Shown here one piece after another: positions 13,074 through 24,060 of a stretch of 64,000 nt of DNA. The notes beneath the pieces are model-generated. The model worked only from the letters and a program-made list of their open reading frames with translations. It ran no database searches and was not told the DNA's origin. Source of the DNA: Luscinia megarhynchos. Taxonomy: Eukaryota > Chordata > Aves > Passeriformes > Turdidae. Made by a program: the position numbers and the translations under genes. Position 1 is the first letter of the stretch. The number at the start of each line of letters is the position of its first letter. The stretch is from NCBI GenBank assembly GCA_034336665.1, contig CM067588.1, forward strand, positions 5,830,655 to 5,894,654, written 5' to 3'.

Positions 13074-13122
13074 GGTTTAAAAGGCTGTTCAAGGTTTAAA
13101 AGGCTGTTCAAGGTTTAAAAGG
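13074..13122 (+). repeat. Short tandem repeat AAGGTTTAAAAGGCTGTTC
   Basis: Two full and two partial copies of a 19-bp unit containing TTTAAAAGGC. A TGACTCAGC (AP-1/MARE-like) site lies just upstream at about 13043. No further function can be inferred. Confidence 0.8.
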
Positions 13123-13312
13123 CAACTCTGCATTCAGACCTGCTCTTGAGTGCCCTGCTCCAACCCTCCCACCCATCCATCTCCTTTGGGGAACTGGCCA
13201 CAGAGCTGAGTCCTCCCCAAAATGAGCCCAAGATGAGCCTCCAGCAGCACAGCTCTCGTGCCAGCCAGAGCTGAAAGGAAAAGGCATTTTCAGAGAGCAA
13301 GAGAGTCACAAA

Positions 13313-13395
13313 ATGGGTTGGTTGAAGGGACATTGAGGGTCATCTCCTACCAACCCCCTCACCTTCCACCAGAGCAGGCTGGTTTCTCATCCTGC
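13313..13395 (-). mobile_element. CR1 LINE fragment (antisense)
   Basis: The plus strand reads GTTGAAGGGACATTGAGGGT followed by CATCTCCTACCAACCCC and CAGAGCAGGCTGG. These are the hallmark phrases of the antisense strand of an avian CR1 3' region. The piece is short and 5'-truncated. Confidence 0.65.
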
Positions 13396-13665
13396 AGCAA
13401 TGAAATGGGACCCAATTTCGATGGGATCCAGGTCCCAGGGGCTGTTAAATTAGACTCAGATATGACCACGATGCTCAGTGTGACTGCCTGGGCTCCAAAC
13501 TGGATTTCTGGGCAGTGCTCAGGCCAAGCTGTGCTCCCATGCCAGCCTCTGGGGCTGGTGGAGGGACTGCCCAGGTCCTGCTTCAAACTCTCCCTCCCCC
13601 AAAATCAGCCTTGCAAGATCAGCCAGCTCCTGAAGACCACAAAGGGCAGAGGAGCTGAACAGCCT

Positions 13666-14162
13666 GGGGTGGGCATGGGGCTACCAGGGACACCTGGCAC
13701 AAGGCAGAGCCCTGGGGTGGTCATGGGGCTACCAGGGAACCTGGCACAAGGCAGAGCCCTGGGGTGGGCATGGGGTGGACACTGGGACACCTGGCATGAG
13801 CCAGAGCCCTGGGGCTGGCCTGGGGTGGGCACTGGGACACCTGGCACAAGGCAGAGCCTGGGGTGGTCATGGGGCTACCAGGGACAACCTGGCACAAGGC
13901 AGAGCCCTGGGGTGGGCACAGGGCTACCAGGGACACCTGGCACAAGGCAGAGCCTGGAGCTGGCCTGGGGTGGGCACTGGGACACCTGGCACAAGGCAGA
14001 GCCTGGTGTGGGCATGGGGCTATCTGGGACACCTGGCACAAGGCAGAGCCTGGGGTGGGCACTGGGACACCTGGCACAAGGCAGAGCCTGGGGTGGGCAC
14101 TGGGACACCTGGCACAAGGCAGAGCCTGGGGTGGGCACTGGGACACCTGGCACAAGGCAGGC
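13666..14162 (+). repeat. 37-bp minisatellite (GGCACAAGGCAGAGCCTGGG unit)
   Basis: About thirteen copies of a 37-40-bp unit containing ACCTGGCACAAGGCAGAGCC and GGGGTGGGCACTGGGAC. Some copies have an extra CCTGGGGCTGG or TACCAGGGAC insert. The last five copies (from about 14020) are nearly identical, so recent expansion was at the right end. The apparent 431-codon frame through it is a product of the array. Confidence 0.95.
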
Positions 14163-14218
14163 CCTGGCCCGGGCCCGTGCTGGGCTCTGGAGCCGCCCTG
14201 GCCCCGCAGCAGCCCCGG

Positions 14219-14278
14219 CTCCGTGCAGGGCAGGCAGCAGGGCAGGCAGCAGGGCAGGCAGCAGGGCAGGCAGCAGTT
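14219..14278 (+). repeat. GCAGGGCAGGCA tandem repeat
   Basis: Four to five copies of a 12-bp unit GCAGGGCAGGCA directly after a GC-rich spacer that follows the 37-bp array. Confidence 0.9.
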
Positions 14279-14642
14279 ATTCTTGGAAGCCAGGAGGTGA
14301 GGTCATGCTGCCTGAATGCTGCAGCTTGGGGCCAGTTGTGCTTGGAGAGGAGCCTGGGCCTGCACGGGGCCGCCTGCGGGCCGGGGCCGCCGCTGCTCCC
14401 ACAGCAGCAGGGAGGAGCAGGGCTCTTCCCTCTCAGCCCCTCAGCAGACAGCAAAACCAGCCAAAGGATGGGCTTGAGAAGAGCAAAGCCCTGCGTGGGG
14501 CACAGGAGCCCACCAGGAAGGCTGAGAAATGGCAGGTCATAGAGCTGCAGTGATGCTGCTCCCGTGCCACAGGACCCAACACTCCTCTGGATGCACCACC
14601 CTGCACCCCAGCAAGAGCCCTGCCATCCCTTCGGGCACCAGA

Positions 14643-15482
14643 GCACATCCCAGAGCTGCCTGGGAGAGAATTCCATCTCACCAGCACCAGAGCACATCCC
14701 AGAGCTGCCTGGGAGAGAATTCCATCTCACCATCACCAGAGCACATCCCAGAGCTGCCTGGCAGAGAGAATTCCATCTCACCATCACCAGAGCACATCCC
14801 AGAGCTGCCTGGCAGAGAGAATTCCATCTCACCAGCACCAGAGCACATCCCAGAGGTGGCTGGGAGAGAATTCCATCTCACCATCACCAGAGCACATCCC
14901 AGAGCTGCCTGGGAGAGAGAATTCCACCTCACCAGGCACCAGAGCACATCCCAGAGGTGGCTGGGAGAGAGAATTCCATCTCACCATCACCAGAGCACAT
15001 CCCAGAGGTGGCTGGGAGAGAGAATTCCATCTCACCAGCACCAGAGCACATCCCAGAGGTGGCTGGGAGAGACAATTCCATCTCACCAGCACCAGAGCAC
15101 ATCCCAGAGCTGCCTGGCAGAGAGAATTCCATCTCACCAGCACCAGAGCACATCCCAGAGCTGGCTGGGAGAGAATTCCATCTCACCAGCACCAGAGCAC
15201 ATCCCAGAGCTGGCTGGGAGAGACAATTCCACCTCACCAGCACCAGAGCACATCTCAGAGGTGGCTGGGAGAGAGAATTCCATCTCACCAGCACCAGAGC
15301 ACATCCCAGAGGTGGCTGGGAGAGAGAATTCCATCTCACCAGCACCAGAGCACATCCCAGAGCTGGCTGGGAGAGAGAATTCCATCTCACCAGCACCAGA
15401 GCACATCCCAGACCTGGCTGGGAGAGAAAATTCCATCTCACCAGGCACCAGAGCACATCTCAGAGCTGGCTGGGAGAGAGAA
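14643..15482 (+). repeat. 51-bp minisatellite (EcoRI-site-containing unit)
   Basis: About seventeen tandem copies of a 49-52-bp unit: AGCACATCCCAGAGCTG, then CCTGGGAGAGAGAATTCC, then ATCTCACCAGCACCAG. Each copy contains GAATTC. Variants are GCTGCCTGG/GGTGGCTGG, and CAGCACC/CATCACC/CAGGCACC. Long open frames of 381-465 codons cross it but consist only of the repeat. Confidence 0.96.
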
Positions 15483-15929
15483 GTCACCACCTTGCTCCCT
15501 CAGGCTCCCTCAGCAGGAACCTTCCTTTTCATCCCCTGTGCCCACCCACCATGTTCCAAACGTGCCAGACCTGGCTCTCAGGGTGCACAGCCTCAGTTAT
15601 TATTTACACACTGCTCAGAGCAAAGCCCAGGCTCTGCTCTGCATCACTCCCTACCCAGGCAGAGCCACCACAGCCCTGCCCTGGAACCACACTTTCCTGG
15701 TGGGAGTGATGGCACAGAGGCACTAATCTTGCCAAAGGCCAGCAGGGCTCGGTGTGGATGGCAAAATCGTGGTTTTACCTGGTGGCACTTGGCTCTCAGA
15801 TCACACATGCAGGGCAGTGTTCTCATCCTGCCTGCCACAGGCAGCCCAGCTCTCAGCCCTGGGATGTTCAGTAAATCACTGCAGCCTCTGAAAACATGGG
15901 AGACTCCTCTGCAAAAGCCTGGCTGATGG

Positions 15930-16260
15930 CATCAGATCATTACTGAGAGGAAGAGCCCCACCACTTCCTGAGCACGTACCAAAGGGAAAACCCCTGCTCC
16001 AGGCCCTTATCAGTCCATCACAGCCGTAGCTCCGACTGCTCAGAGCATGTGAAGTGTTTAAAAGAGATTATGGCAAATCCTAAATCGTTTAAACAAACTC
16101 AAACCCCAAGTCAGTAGACTCCTTTGGTCAATGAGATAATAAACCACTGCTCTGGAAAAGTCCCAGTGATGTCACTGCAGTTTCCACAGCTTTTCAACCA
16201 CAGCTTGCACAGAAGACATTTGTGATTATATAAAATACATGGCAGAGCTAATTAAAAAAA
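15930..16260. promoter_or_regulatory. Candidate intronic regulatory element
   Basis: A unique, AT-richer block between repeats in MAPKAPK2 intron 1. It contains the palindrome GTTTAAAC with an overlapping FOX-like TAAACA (about 16087), a CRE/ATF-like site inside the near-palindrome AGTGATGTCACT (about 16169), and RUNX-type ACCACA cores. These are consensus matches read by eye; function is inferred from clustering and the absence of repeats. Confidence 0.3.
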
Positions 16261-19199
16261 CATCTCTCCACTGAGAGAGGGACAGAAGAACAGCAGACAG
16301 AGCAAGCTGCTCCCCATGAGCACGAGCCCAGGATCTCCATTTACTCCCTCACTTCGGGGATGTTTTTCCAGATGGATTTTTGGGAGGACACAGCTTTTGA
16401 TCTCACATGAGGCTGCAGGACTCGGGGTGCTTTGGCCACACAAACTCCCCTGTCCACAGAGCTGCCCTAATTCCACCACAGGCACCTTCCCAGCACAGCA
16501 AACCACAACAGCATCCTCCTTCCTCCTTCTCCACCAGGGGAACCAGCACTCAGATCATCAGATGAGGCCAAGAGCCAGACTGGGAGTGTTTCACCAGCAC
16601 CACAGCACCAAGGATGCTCCAGAAACAGGGGCAAGCCCACGAGCAGCCTCCAGGGCCCTGAGCTCCTCCAGCCCTTCCAAAGCCCTCAGTCCAGGTGAGG
16701 ATCTCCTGCTCTGAAGCTGAAGTCAGCAGCGAGGTTTGTTCACTGATTTTAAGGAAACCTGCTCCACAGAGAGCTCCACTGCATGCAACAGAGAAAAACT
16801 CATCACCTGCAATGCCCATCCCCACGCTCCAGCCTGCCTTAGCTGCATTTCCTTGTGGAATTAAGGCAGCCAGCCCAAAGATTAGTCTTAAAAGTGGAAT
16901 TTGCAGCGGGCAAAGAGCCCTCACTGCCAGCCCCACCACTGCAGCCTGACCAGAGCCAGCCCTGCCAAGCCAGGGCAGCAGTGACCTACATAGAGCAGCC
17001 TCCACACAAACTACAAGCCTAATTTTGCCTAATAATAAATCACACCAAGGTACAAGGAAGAAGCAGGTGTTCCAGCTCCATTCATCACCTCTCCCTGGGC
17101 TCTCTGCTCCCACCCTGCTCCAGACTGGGTCAGCTCACGGGTGACTGGGACCATCCGTGGCTGCTTCACACCAGGTGATTCAGGGATGCCACACTTCAGG
17201 TGCCAAAAAATACAATAAAATCAGGGGTGGGAAACAGAAAGACGAATAAGAATCTATCAGAAAAGTAGAGGGATCTCTTGTTTTCACCCAGGTACTACAC
17301 AGCAAGCAGAACTACCATCATTAACTCCCACACAGCATCATTTTATTTAATGATGAGTCTCTGCTGTGGACTATTGCTCTGGAAGGAGAAGAAAATTGTC
17401 CTCAGTGTTTTCACTGCTGCTAGAACACTGTCCCCAAGCTCAAACTCTCCTGGAGCACTGAAAAGTTCTCTTCAGCAGAGTGACTCTCAGCAAAACCCTT
17501 ACTAAAACCATTTCTTGATTTGGGAGAAAGAGCTTTAACTGCACAACAGTTGCTCGTGACCCAAGAGGAAGCACAACACGACCAGAAGAAATCATTCACG
17601 TCAGGGAGAGACACAACTGTGTCTCATCCTCCAGTGAAGGATTGCATTGTTAGACAAGATTTTGGAACAGCAAACCTAAAGAATGACACTCCAAATGGAA
17701 AGGTTCACTGCACAACCAAAGCAGGCAGCAGACAGATTTCAGCTGTGGCTCCTGGCGATGGGCCATCAGGATTCTTTTAAGCATCATCTGAAATATGACA
17801 ACTCGATGCAATCACTTCTGTAGATGCTGCTTTAGGTCATCTTTCCACTCTGATGCAGCCCATGAGTAATTTGGACCCAAATACCTCTCCACAGGTCTCT
17901 AGCAGAGACGTCAGCCCGGCTGTGTACCCGAGGAGGGGATGAAGTCAGCACACATCATGTCTAGGGCAGTCACCCACACCAAGTTTGGGCTCTGCAGCTC
18001 AGCCCAAACATCCCCACGGACGAAGCCACGGCTGGAGCTCACACTCACCAGGGCAGGACAGGAACCCACGGGCTCGTCCCAGAGCCCAGACTCCCAGCAG
18101 TGCAGTTTGGAAGGTAAATCACTGGAGGGAATCACTTACAGTAGCAGCTGTGCTGCTCTTTGAGAAGCCAGGGACACGTCCAACCACTCAGCTGAACTCG
18201 TCCCTCCCCGCCAGGGACGCCAGGAGAGGCCAGGACAGGGGACAGGCAAGACAATCCCTTTTCCTAAAAGAGACTCGGTGTCGAATATACCTCACCCTGC
18301 TGGAGCCCACAGCCCAGCCTGCAGCCTGCACTCCTGGGGCTGCTCAGGCAGCCAAGGGACCCGTGTGACAGGTGGCACAGAGCCTGTGGCACGGGCAGGG
18401 CGGCAGCTCCAGCCCCGTGCCCGAGCACCTCCGGCCTCCCCCGGCCTTCCCCTTTCGGGGCTGCCAGAGGGAAGTGCTGCGATCGGTGCTTGAAACTGTG
18501 ACTCAACTCCAGGGGCGAGGACGAGCCCGTCTGTCAAAACAGAGAGGATTTCGCTCGTTTCCAACCCAAAGAGGTGACAACACAATGTCGCCCTGGAGTA
18601 GAACGCGGGGCGCCTCACGAGACACGCATTTGGGGTTTCTGAAGGAAAAGCCAAAATTTTAACACCTAACTGACCCCCCCTTCCTCAACCACAGACATTC
18701 AGCACTGTAGCCTGCCCACCCACCACCTCTGCAGCACAACCTGTACCCCCAAAGCCCCACGCTGGTCCCCTCACTGAGGTGAGGAACCCCAGACACCAAC
18801 AGAGGGACAACTCTGAACACAAAAGAAGTGGGGTTACAGGTTAAGGTGGGAGTTACAGGTTTAGCTGAGGGTTCTGGCTTTAGGTGGGGTGTTTTCAGCC
18901 TCCCCAGTTCTCAGGGCAACGCCAAGGATTGAACAGCTCATGTGTGGGCGCAAATTGCACGGATGCTGGAGAACACGGCGCTCCCACCGAGCAGCCAGCC
19001 CTGCTCCCGCGTCACCCGGCGTGCCAGGAATCCATTCAAACTTCCCCAGCCTCGCTGGCAGGGGGACACGCTCCCCTCTTTGCTCAAAAACCTCCTTCGG
19101 AAACAAGGAGAGAAGGGCGGCATCACCTAGAGCGGGTCAAGCACACCTCGCTGTTTATCCACGCCTGTCAAAAAGAAGCAAGTTAGGGACAAGGGGTAA

Positions 19200-20236
19200 C
19201 ATCGTAACGCTGGAATATTCCCGGTGGGAACGGGGACAGCGAGCAGCTGCCGGGGCTCACACACGGGGGGAACCCCCCGTTCCGCCGTGTGACCCCCACA
19301 CCAGGGGATGCAGACCCCGCATCCCAAATGCGCATCCCCCGGGGGGATCCCAGCCACGGTCTGCTCCGCACTCCTGACCCCGCGCCCCAAGCTCAGAGAT
19401 GCCATTTCCCTTCGCCTCCCACCACAAAGCTGGAGAGGCGCGTCTCGCCGCTTTCCACGGGGGGAAAAACCGAGATTACGGCGCGGCCGGAGGGGCGGGC
19501 GGGCAGCTCATTGTCCGGCCGGCCCCGCTCCGCCCGTGGCCCCCCGGGACCCGCTTCCCCCGCAGCAGACGCTCCATCCCCGCCAGCAGCGCCGCCGCCC
19601 CTCGGGCCGAGCCCGCGTCCCCCCGGTACCGCGGCTCCCCCCGAGCGCACCTTGAGCGCGAACTTCTCGCCGCTCTTCTTACTGAAGATCTCCAAAACTT
19701 TCCCGTTGATGCCGAGCCCCAGCACTTGCGTGGTGACCTTGTAGTCGTCCGTGATGGCATTCTTCCGGATCTGCAGGCCGCCCTTCCCCGGGAACGGCGG
19801 CGGCCCGTGCGGGGGAGCGGCGGGCGGCGGCGGCGGCGGCGGCTGCGGCGGCGGAGCGCTGGGGAAGCCGGCGGGCGGCGGCGGCGCCCCGGAGAGCATG
19901 GCGGGCACCGGGCGGGCTCGGGCAGGGCTCGGGCAGGGCTCCGGGCGGGCTCCGGGCGGGCTCCGGGCGGGCGGGAGGGCGGCGGAGCCCCGCGGGCCGT
20001 GCGGGATGGGCCGGGGGTGCGGGGGGTGAAGCAGCAGCTCCGCCGCCGCCGCCGCCCCCCGCCGGTGCGCCCCGGCCCCGACACGAGCGATGGCTCCGGT
20101 GCGGCGGCGGCTCCTCCTCCTCCTCCTCCTCCTCCTCCTCCCGCCGGGCCGGCTCTGATGTCAGCGCCCCGGCCGCCGGGGGAGGGACGGGGCGGAGCGG
20201 CCCCGGGGCTGAGCCTGCGCTCGCCGGACCGGCCCC
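19200..20236 (-). promoter_or_regulatory. MAPKAPK2: CpG-island promoter and 5' leader of MAPKAPK2
   Basis: CpG dinucleotides become dense from about 19200, with a C+G-rich sequence around and upstream of the MAPKAPK2 start codon at 19899. Upstream of the gene, at higher coordinates, are a TGATGTCA ATF/CRE-like octamer at 20156-20163, a (CCT)n/(AGG)n run at about 20115-20150 and several GGGCGG/CCGCCC boxes. I see no TATA box at a sensible distance, as expected for a CpG-island promoter. The exact start of transcription cannot be read from the sequence. Confidence 0.7.
19651..19899 (-). CDS. MAPKAPK2: MAPKAPK2 coding exon 1 (MAP kinase-activated protein kinase 2)
   Basis: The exon encodes the first 83 residues of MK2, the serine/threonine kinase that p38 activates and that phosphorylates HSP27 and the mRNA-binding protein tristetraprolin. 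Residues 1-38 are proline-rich (long Pro run at 16-27), matching the SH3-binding-like N-terminus of mammalian MK2. Residues 41-83 carry the linker GLQIRKNAI-DDYKV and the start of the kinase domain with the glycine loop GLGINGKV. The last codon, AAG at 19653-19651, is the ATP-binding lysine of FALK. The splice donor follows immediately (AAG|GTGCGC), phase 0. The ATG at 19899 is chosen because MLSG aligns with the mammalian start; the codon at 19908 that extends the frame is GTG. The remaining exons are not in the window. Confidence 0.93.
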
Positions 20237-20655
20237 GCCGCTGCCCGAGGGCGATGATCCCCCCGGGGATACCGGGGACCCCCGGCCCCGCCGCTGCCCG
20301 AGGGCGATGATCCCCCCGGGGATACCGGGGACCCCCGGCCCTGCCGCTGCCCGAGGGTGCTGAGGCTGATGATCCCCCCGGGGTACCGGAGACCCCCGGC
20401 CCTGCCGCTGCCCGAGGGATGATGTGGCTGATGATCCCCCCCAGGATTACCGGGGACCCCCGGCCCCGCTGCTGCCCGAGGGTGATGGGGCTGATGATCC
20501 CCCAGGTTACCGGGGACCCCCGGCCCCGCCGCTGCCCGAGGGTGATGGGGCTGATGATCCCCCAGGAGTACCGGGGACCCCCGGCCCCGCCGCTGCCCGA
20601 GGGTGATGGGGCTGATGATCCCCCCGGGGTACCGGGGAGACCCCCGGCCCCGCAC
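20237..20655 (+). repeat. GC-rich 50-60-bp minisatellite upstream of MAPKAPK2
   Basis: Seven to eight copies of a unit containing CCCCGCCGCTGCCCGAGGG, GATGATCCCCC and ACCGGGGACCCCCGG. Early copies are about 50 bp; later copies are about 60 bp because they gain TGATGGGGCTG before GATGATCCCC. It lies within the CpG island, 340 bp or more upstream of the MAPKAPK2 start codon. Confidence 0.95.
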
Positions 20656-20724
20656 CGCCCGTGTCCCCGGGAGTGGCCGCGGGATGGCAGCAGGTCGCGG
20701 TGACCCTCCGGTGACAACGGGAAG

Positions 20725-20955
20725 GGGCTGCTCGCCAGAGCGACAGGACAAGGGGGAACGGACTCAGGTTCGAAGAGAGAAGGTTTAGGTGAGATATTGA
20801 GGAAAAAATTCTTCCTGTGAGCGTGGGGAGGCCCTGGCACAGGGTGCCCAGAGAAGCTGTGGATGCCCCATCCCTGGAAGTGTCCAAGGCCAGGTTGGAG
20901 GGAAAAGTGGAACGAGATTGTTTTCAAGGTCCCCTCCAACACAAATGATTGTACA
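20725..20955 (+). mobile_element. CR1 LINE 3' tail (sense)
   Basis: Reads GATATTGAGGAAAAAATTCT, then GCACAGGGTGCCCAGAGAAG, CATCCCTGGAAGTGTCCAAG and GTCCCCTCCAACACAAATGA. This is the canonical order of the avian CR1 3' end. It is heavily diverged and 5'-truncated. Confidence 0.85.
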
Positions 20956-22073
20956 ATTGAACCAGTAACAGCGTCCCAGCCACACCCGGTGTCTCCTCCC
21001 TGTCCCACGAGCCTCTGAGGTGACAAGGGGCTGCTCTGAGGGGGGGTGGCTGCTGGTGCCTCATCCACCATCGCTCCATCCTCAGCCACTTCCCAGGAGG
21101 ACAAGGGTGTAACCAACACCACAGCACAGAGAGCATCAGGGGATGGGATGCCAGTCCAAAAGAGTAAAGCCTGTCCTGAGGATAACAAACAACTCCCATG
21201 TTCATCCCAGGATCCAACAAAGATGAGGCCAAAAGAGAAGGGATTTACACTGAGGTGCAACCTGCCCTTGAGCTGCCTGACATCCATCCTGACATTCCTT
21301 CTGCTGAGTGCCACAGGAAATCAAGATATTTAATTTATGGATATAAAAGGCACCCTGATAATCCCTGTTTTCTAAGTGAAGAACGTGTGTTTTATGCCAT
21401 CCATCCCTCTTACCCAGCTGTCCCACAAGAGGCAGGGAAGTGTGCCCTGGGGGAGGGATGAAGGAACATCACGGTGCATGGACCTACGACCACGTCCTCC
21501 TCCAGCAGCTGCCACCACAAGAAAGAAGAATCCAGATCCTAAAAATGGAGAGGACAGTGGAGGGCAGGCCAGGGAAGGGCACACTGGGGCCTCTGTGTGT
21601 CCCTACACACAGGCAAGGCCACCTGGAGCAGGAGGCATCTGCTCCACCTCTGCCACCTCAGCACCTCCTGAGATCAATAAAATCCTCTTAGGTTTTTTAA
21701 TCAAAGCCATAAAACCTCTCCCTGTTTTGCACAGGCAGTTCCTAGCCCGTGGCTGATCAATAGCTGGGGGAAGCAGCAGATCCAGCTAATCAAAGCACGT
21801 CATTAGCAGCAAGAGACTGAACGTCTGTCAGGAGGTGGCAGTGACAGTCACCAGATGGGAGAGTGAGTAAACCTACACCAGGCACTGGCAGCTTTATAAA
21901 TAAAACTCTTGTCGAGCTCCCCGTGCCTCTCACTGAGTCCTGAGTTTCCCTGAGAAACCTGGAGAGCAGCAGAGGCCTCCCACTCCTGGCTAAGCGTTGG
22001 CTGCAAGATTTCCCACTTGGAAAAAGGATTCATTCTGGGCCTGGCAGCATCTCCCAGGATGTGATCCTGCACC
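20956..22073. other. Intergenic DNA between MAPKAPK2 and the LTR at 22.07 kb
   Basis: No gene seen. Two TCF/LEF-like ATCAAAG sites occur at about 21703 and 21798. A stretch around 21890-21935 (CTTTATAAATAAAACTCTTG followed by TCGAGCTC) resembles the TATA/poly(A) region of a second LTR type, but I could not define its ends. Confidence 0.5.
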
Positions 22074-22699
22074 TGTCACCCCCCAGGAGTGTCCTTAGAC
22101 TGAGATCACCTCAGCAGGACATGCTGTGGTGTAAATCCTGATTTTCCCCAAAGCCACCGATGAGAGATTGCAGGAGACAGTTTTTCAGAGGTTCCAAGGA
22201 TTGTTGATTGTTCCTGTCTCAGGCACTCTCTGCCCGGCTCACAGCTCTGCCCAGCCGGGCACCCAGGATGGAATCTGCCTGCTGAGGGCAGGGCTGATCT
22301 CACACAGTCTGAATTACCTGCTGAATGTTTGTAACAACTTTCCAATGCAATACAGTCTTGTTAAACAGTCCAGCTCTGACCCATCCAATGTGACAGTGCC
22401 AGCATGTCACCCAGCATGGATGGCACGGAGCAGAAGGAGGAAGAGGATCCACACCCCAAATTCTCCATCTTGGCCACAAACATTCCCAAAAGTCTATTTA
22501 TCTACGTTCCAACAACCTAATTTACACTTTACTGATTTTGGTGGCTTGTTTCCATTCCCTCTGTGCTGGTAATTTCCCCCAGGGGTGTGAATTCAGTGCC
22601 TGAGACACCAGGGTCTCACTCAGGGGTCTTTGAGACCCTCGCCAGGGGAGTTTTGAGACTCCCCAAGGAGGCCAGGGGTACACCCTGGGCTCCCCCACA
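22074..22699 (-). mobile_element. Solo LTR copy 4 (antisense, divergent subfamily)
   Basis: On the minus strand it starts TGTGGGGGAGCCC and ends GGGGGGTGACA, 626 bp. The U3-like half matches copies 2, 3 and 5. The R/U5-like half is different and shares its start with copy 1 (ATTTAGCAGGTAATTCAGAC on the other strand of copy 1). The TATA box of the other copies is not conserved here. I found no clear target duplication, so both ends are less certain. Confidence 0.8.
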
Positions 22700-23109
22700 C
22701 CCTTCAGCCCTGCTAACAAGAGGTTTCAGGGGGTGGGAGTTAGACCCCATAACCACAGATCAAAGCTGCCCCAAAGCTGCTGCTCTGTGGGGTTTTCCAG
22801 CTCGGGCTGGTCCCAGCACGTCTGGGGAAAGGAGCCTTTTAAATCAAGTTTTTCTCCACAGAGGAATCCGGTCAAAGGAAAACGATTGACCCATTTCGTT
22901 GCTCCGTTTCCTTTAGTTTCATTCGTATTTGCTTTGTAACCCGACCCTTCAGCTATTTCAAAGATAAACACCCGAGCAGGGGAGGCACAGTTTGGGAGCC
23001 TCGGGTCCCGGGTTTCCCATGGAATCCTCTCACCCGAGGTGAGGGCTGGGGCAGCAGAGCCCCAGTTCCCTCTGCCTTCAGCCTTGGGGGTTCAGGAAAC
23101 TCATCAGTT

Positions 23110-23345
23110 AATCACAGAGCCGTGGAATGGCTTGGGTTGGGCTGGAGGGGACTTCAAAGCTCAGCCAGCGCCACCCCTGCCATGGCAGGGACACCTTCCA
23201 CTGCCCCTGCTGCTCCAGCCTGGCCCTGGGCACTGCCAGGGATGGGGCAGCCACAGCTGTCTGTGCCACAGCCTCCCCACCTCACAGGGAAAAAATTCTT
23301 CCCAATGTCCAATCTAAAATCCCATCCCTTAATTTAAAACCATTG
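23110..23345 (-). mobile_element. CR1 LINE 3' tail (antisense)
   Basis: The plus strand reads AATCACAGAGCCGTGGAATG, GGGCTGGAGGGGACTTCAAA, then TGCCATGGCAGGGACACCTT and GAAAAAATTCTTCCCAATGT. This is the reverse complement of a CR1 3' end. Confidence 0.85.
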
Positions 23346-23759
23346 CCCCTTTAGCACCCTTTAACTATTTCTAAGCTAAATCTGATGCTTGCAGGGAGTT
23401 TGTCCTTGCTCTATTTCTGTTGTTGACAAGCTTCCTCTGACAAAATTCATGTCGTGGGCACAGATGTTTGTGTCCATCACGACACCTTTTACAAGGTAAT
23501 TGCAGTGACAATCTTCTGCTGGAGTCAGTGGGAAGCAATGAGCCCTCAGGCGTGAATTTATTAAGAAATAAAGGATTTATTAAAGCAATAACCGTGGAGG
23601 GGCAGGCAAGGGATGGCCCAGTGTGACCATAAATATTTCCTGTACAGCAAACGGGAGCAGTGAAAGCTCGCTGAGCTCGGTGAGGCAGAATTAGAGAGAT
23701 TTCCCCAAAACCATCCCATCTAGGCTGCAGCTGGCACGGAGGGGGCAGGTCCCTGTTCG

Positions 23760-24060
23760 GGAGTCGGGGACTCCGCTCGCCACCAGCCGCCACGAGGTGG
23801 CTCCCCGGGCCCCCGCCGAGCGGAGGGTCCGGAGCGCCCGGCCCCGCCCGGGGGTCCCCGAGGTGCCCCCGCGCCCTGTCCCCAACGGGAACCGTGCCCA
23901 GCGCCCCCCGGGAGCGGCGCCACGGGAGGGTCGCGCTGGGGGTCACAAGGTTGTTCCCCCCGAGGGTGGTGGGGGTGACATCCCCCCACTGCCCTTCCCA
24001 CTCACCCCAGAGGAGCAGCCACGTGTAGGGTCCGGCATGGCAACAACCCGCCCGATTTTG
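23760..24060. promoter_or_regulatory. Orphan CpG-rich islet
   Basis: A CpG-dense stretch (GCGGAGGGTCCGGAGCGCCC, then repeated CCCGGGG and GCGCC) in otherwise CpG-poor intergenic DNA, followed by AT-rich unique sequence to about 24540. No convincing coding exon is present. It could be a distal promoter, an enhancer or a gene-free CpG island. Confidence 0.4.

Larger units (their letters stand above)
1..19650 (-). other. MAPKAPK2: MAPKAPK2 intron 1 (5' part, continues past the left edge)
   Basis: This is everything downstream, on the minus strand, of the MAPKAPK2 exon 1 splice donor at 19650-19649. I looked for the conserved exon 2, which should encode the stretch after the ATP-binding lysine, in the minus-strand translations and did not find it. 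The whole stretch is therefore read as intron 1, which is also very long in mammals. It holds only repeats and unique non-coding DNA. Outside the repeats listed separately I see no gene in 512-2478, 4079-4719, 4919-7847, 8433-10521, 15481-15929 or 16261-19200. Exon 2 could be outside the window or too diverged for me to see. Confidence 0.72.

Noticed and set aside
13258..15926. Frames of 431, 465 and 381 codons
   Set aside because: Products of the 37-bp and 51-bp minisatellites in MAPKAPK2 intron 1.
1..19650. MAPKAPK2 exon 2 or later exons
   Set aside because: Looked for the conserved kinase segments on the minus strand and found none; most likely outside the window.
19476..21314. 612-codon minus-strand frame overlapping MAPKAPK2 exon 1
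   Set aside because: It reads the exon in a different frame from the conserved kinase start and mainly translates the GC-rich array.
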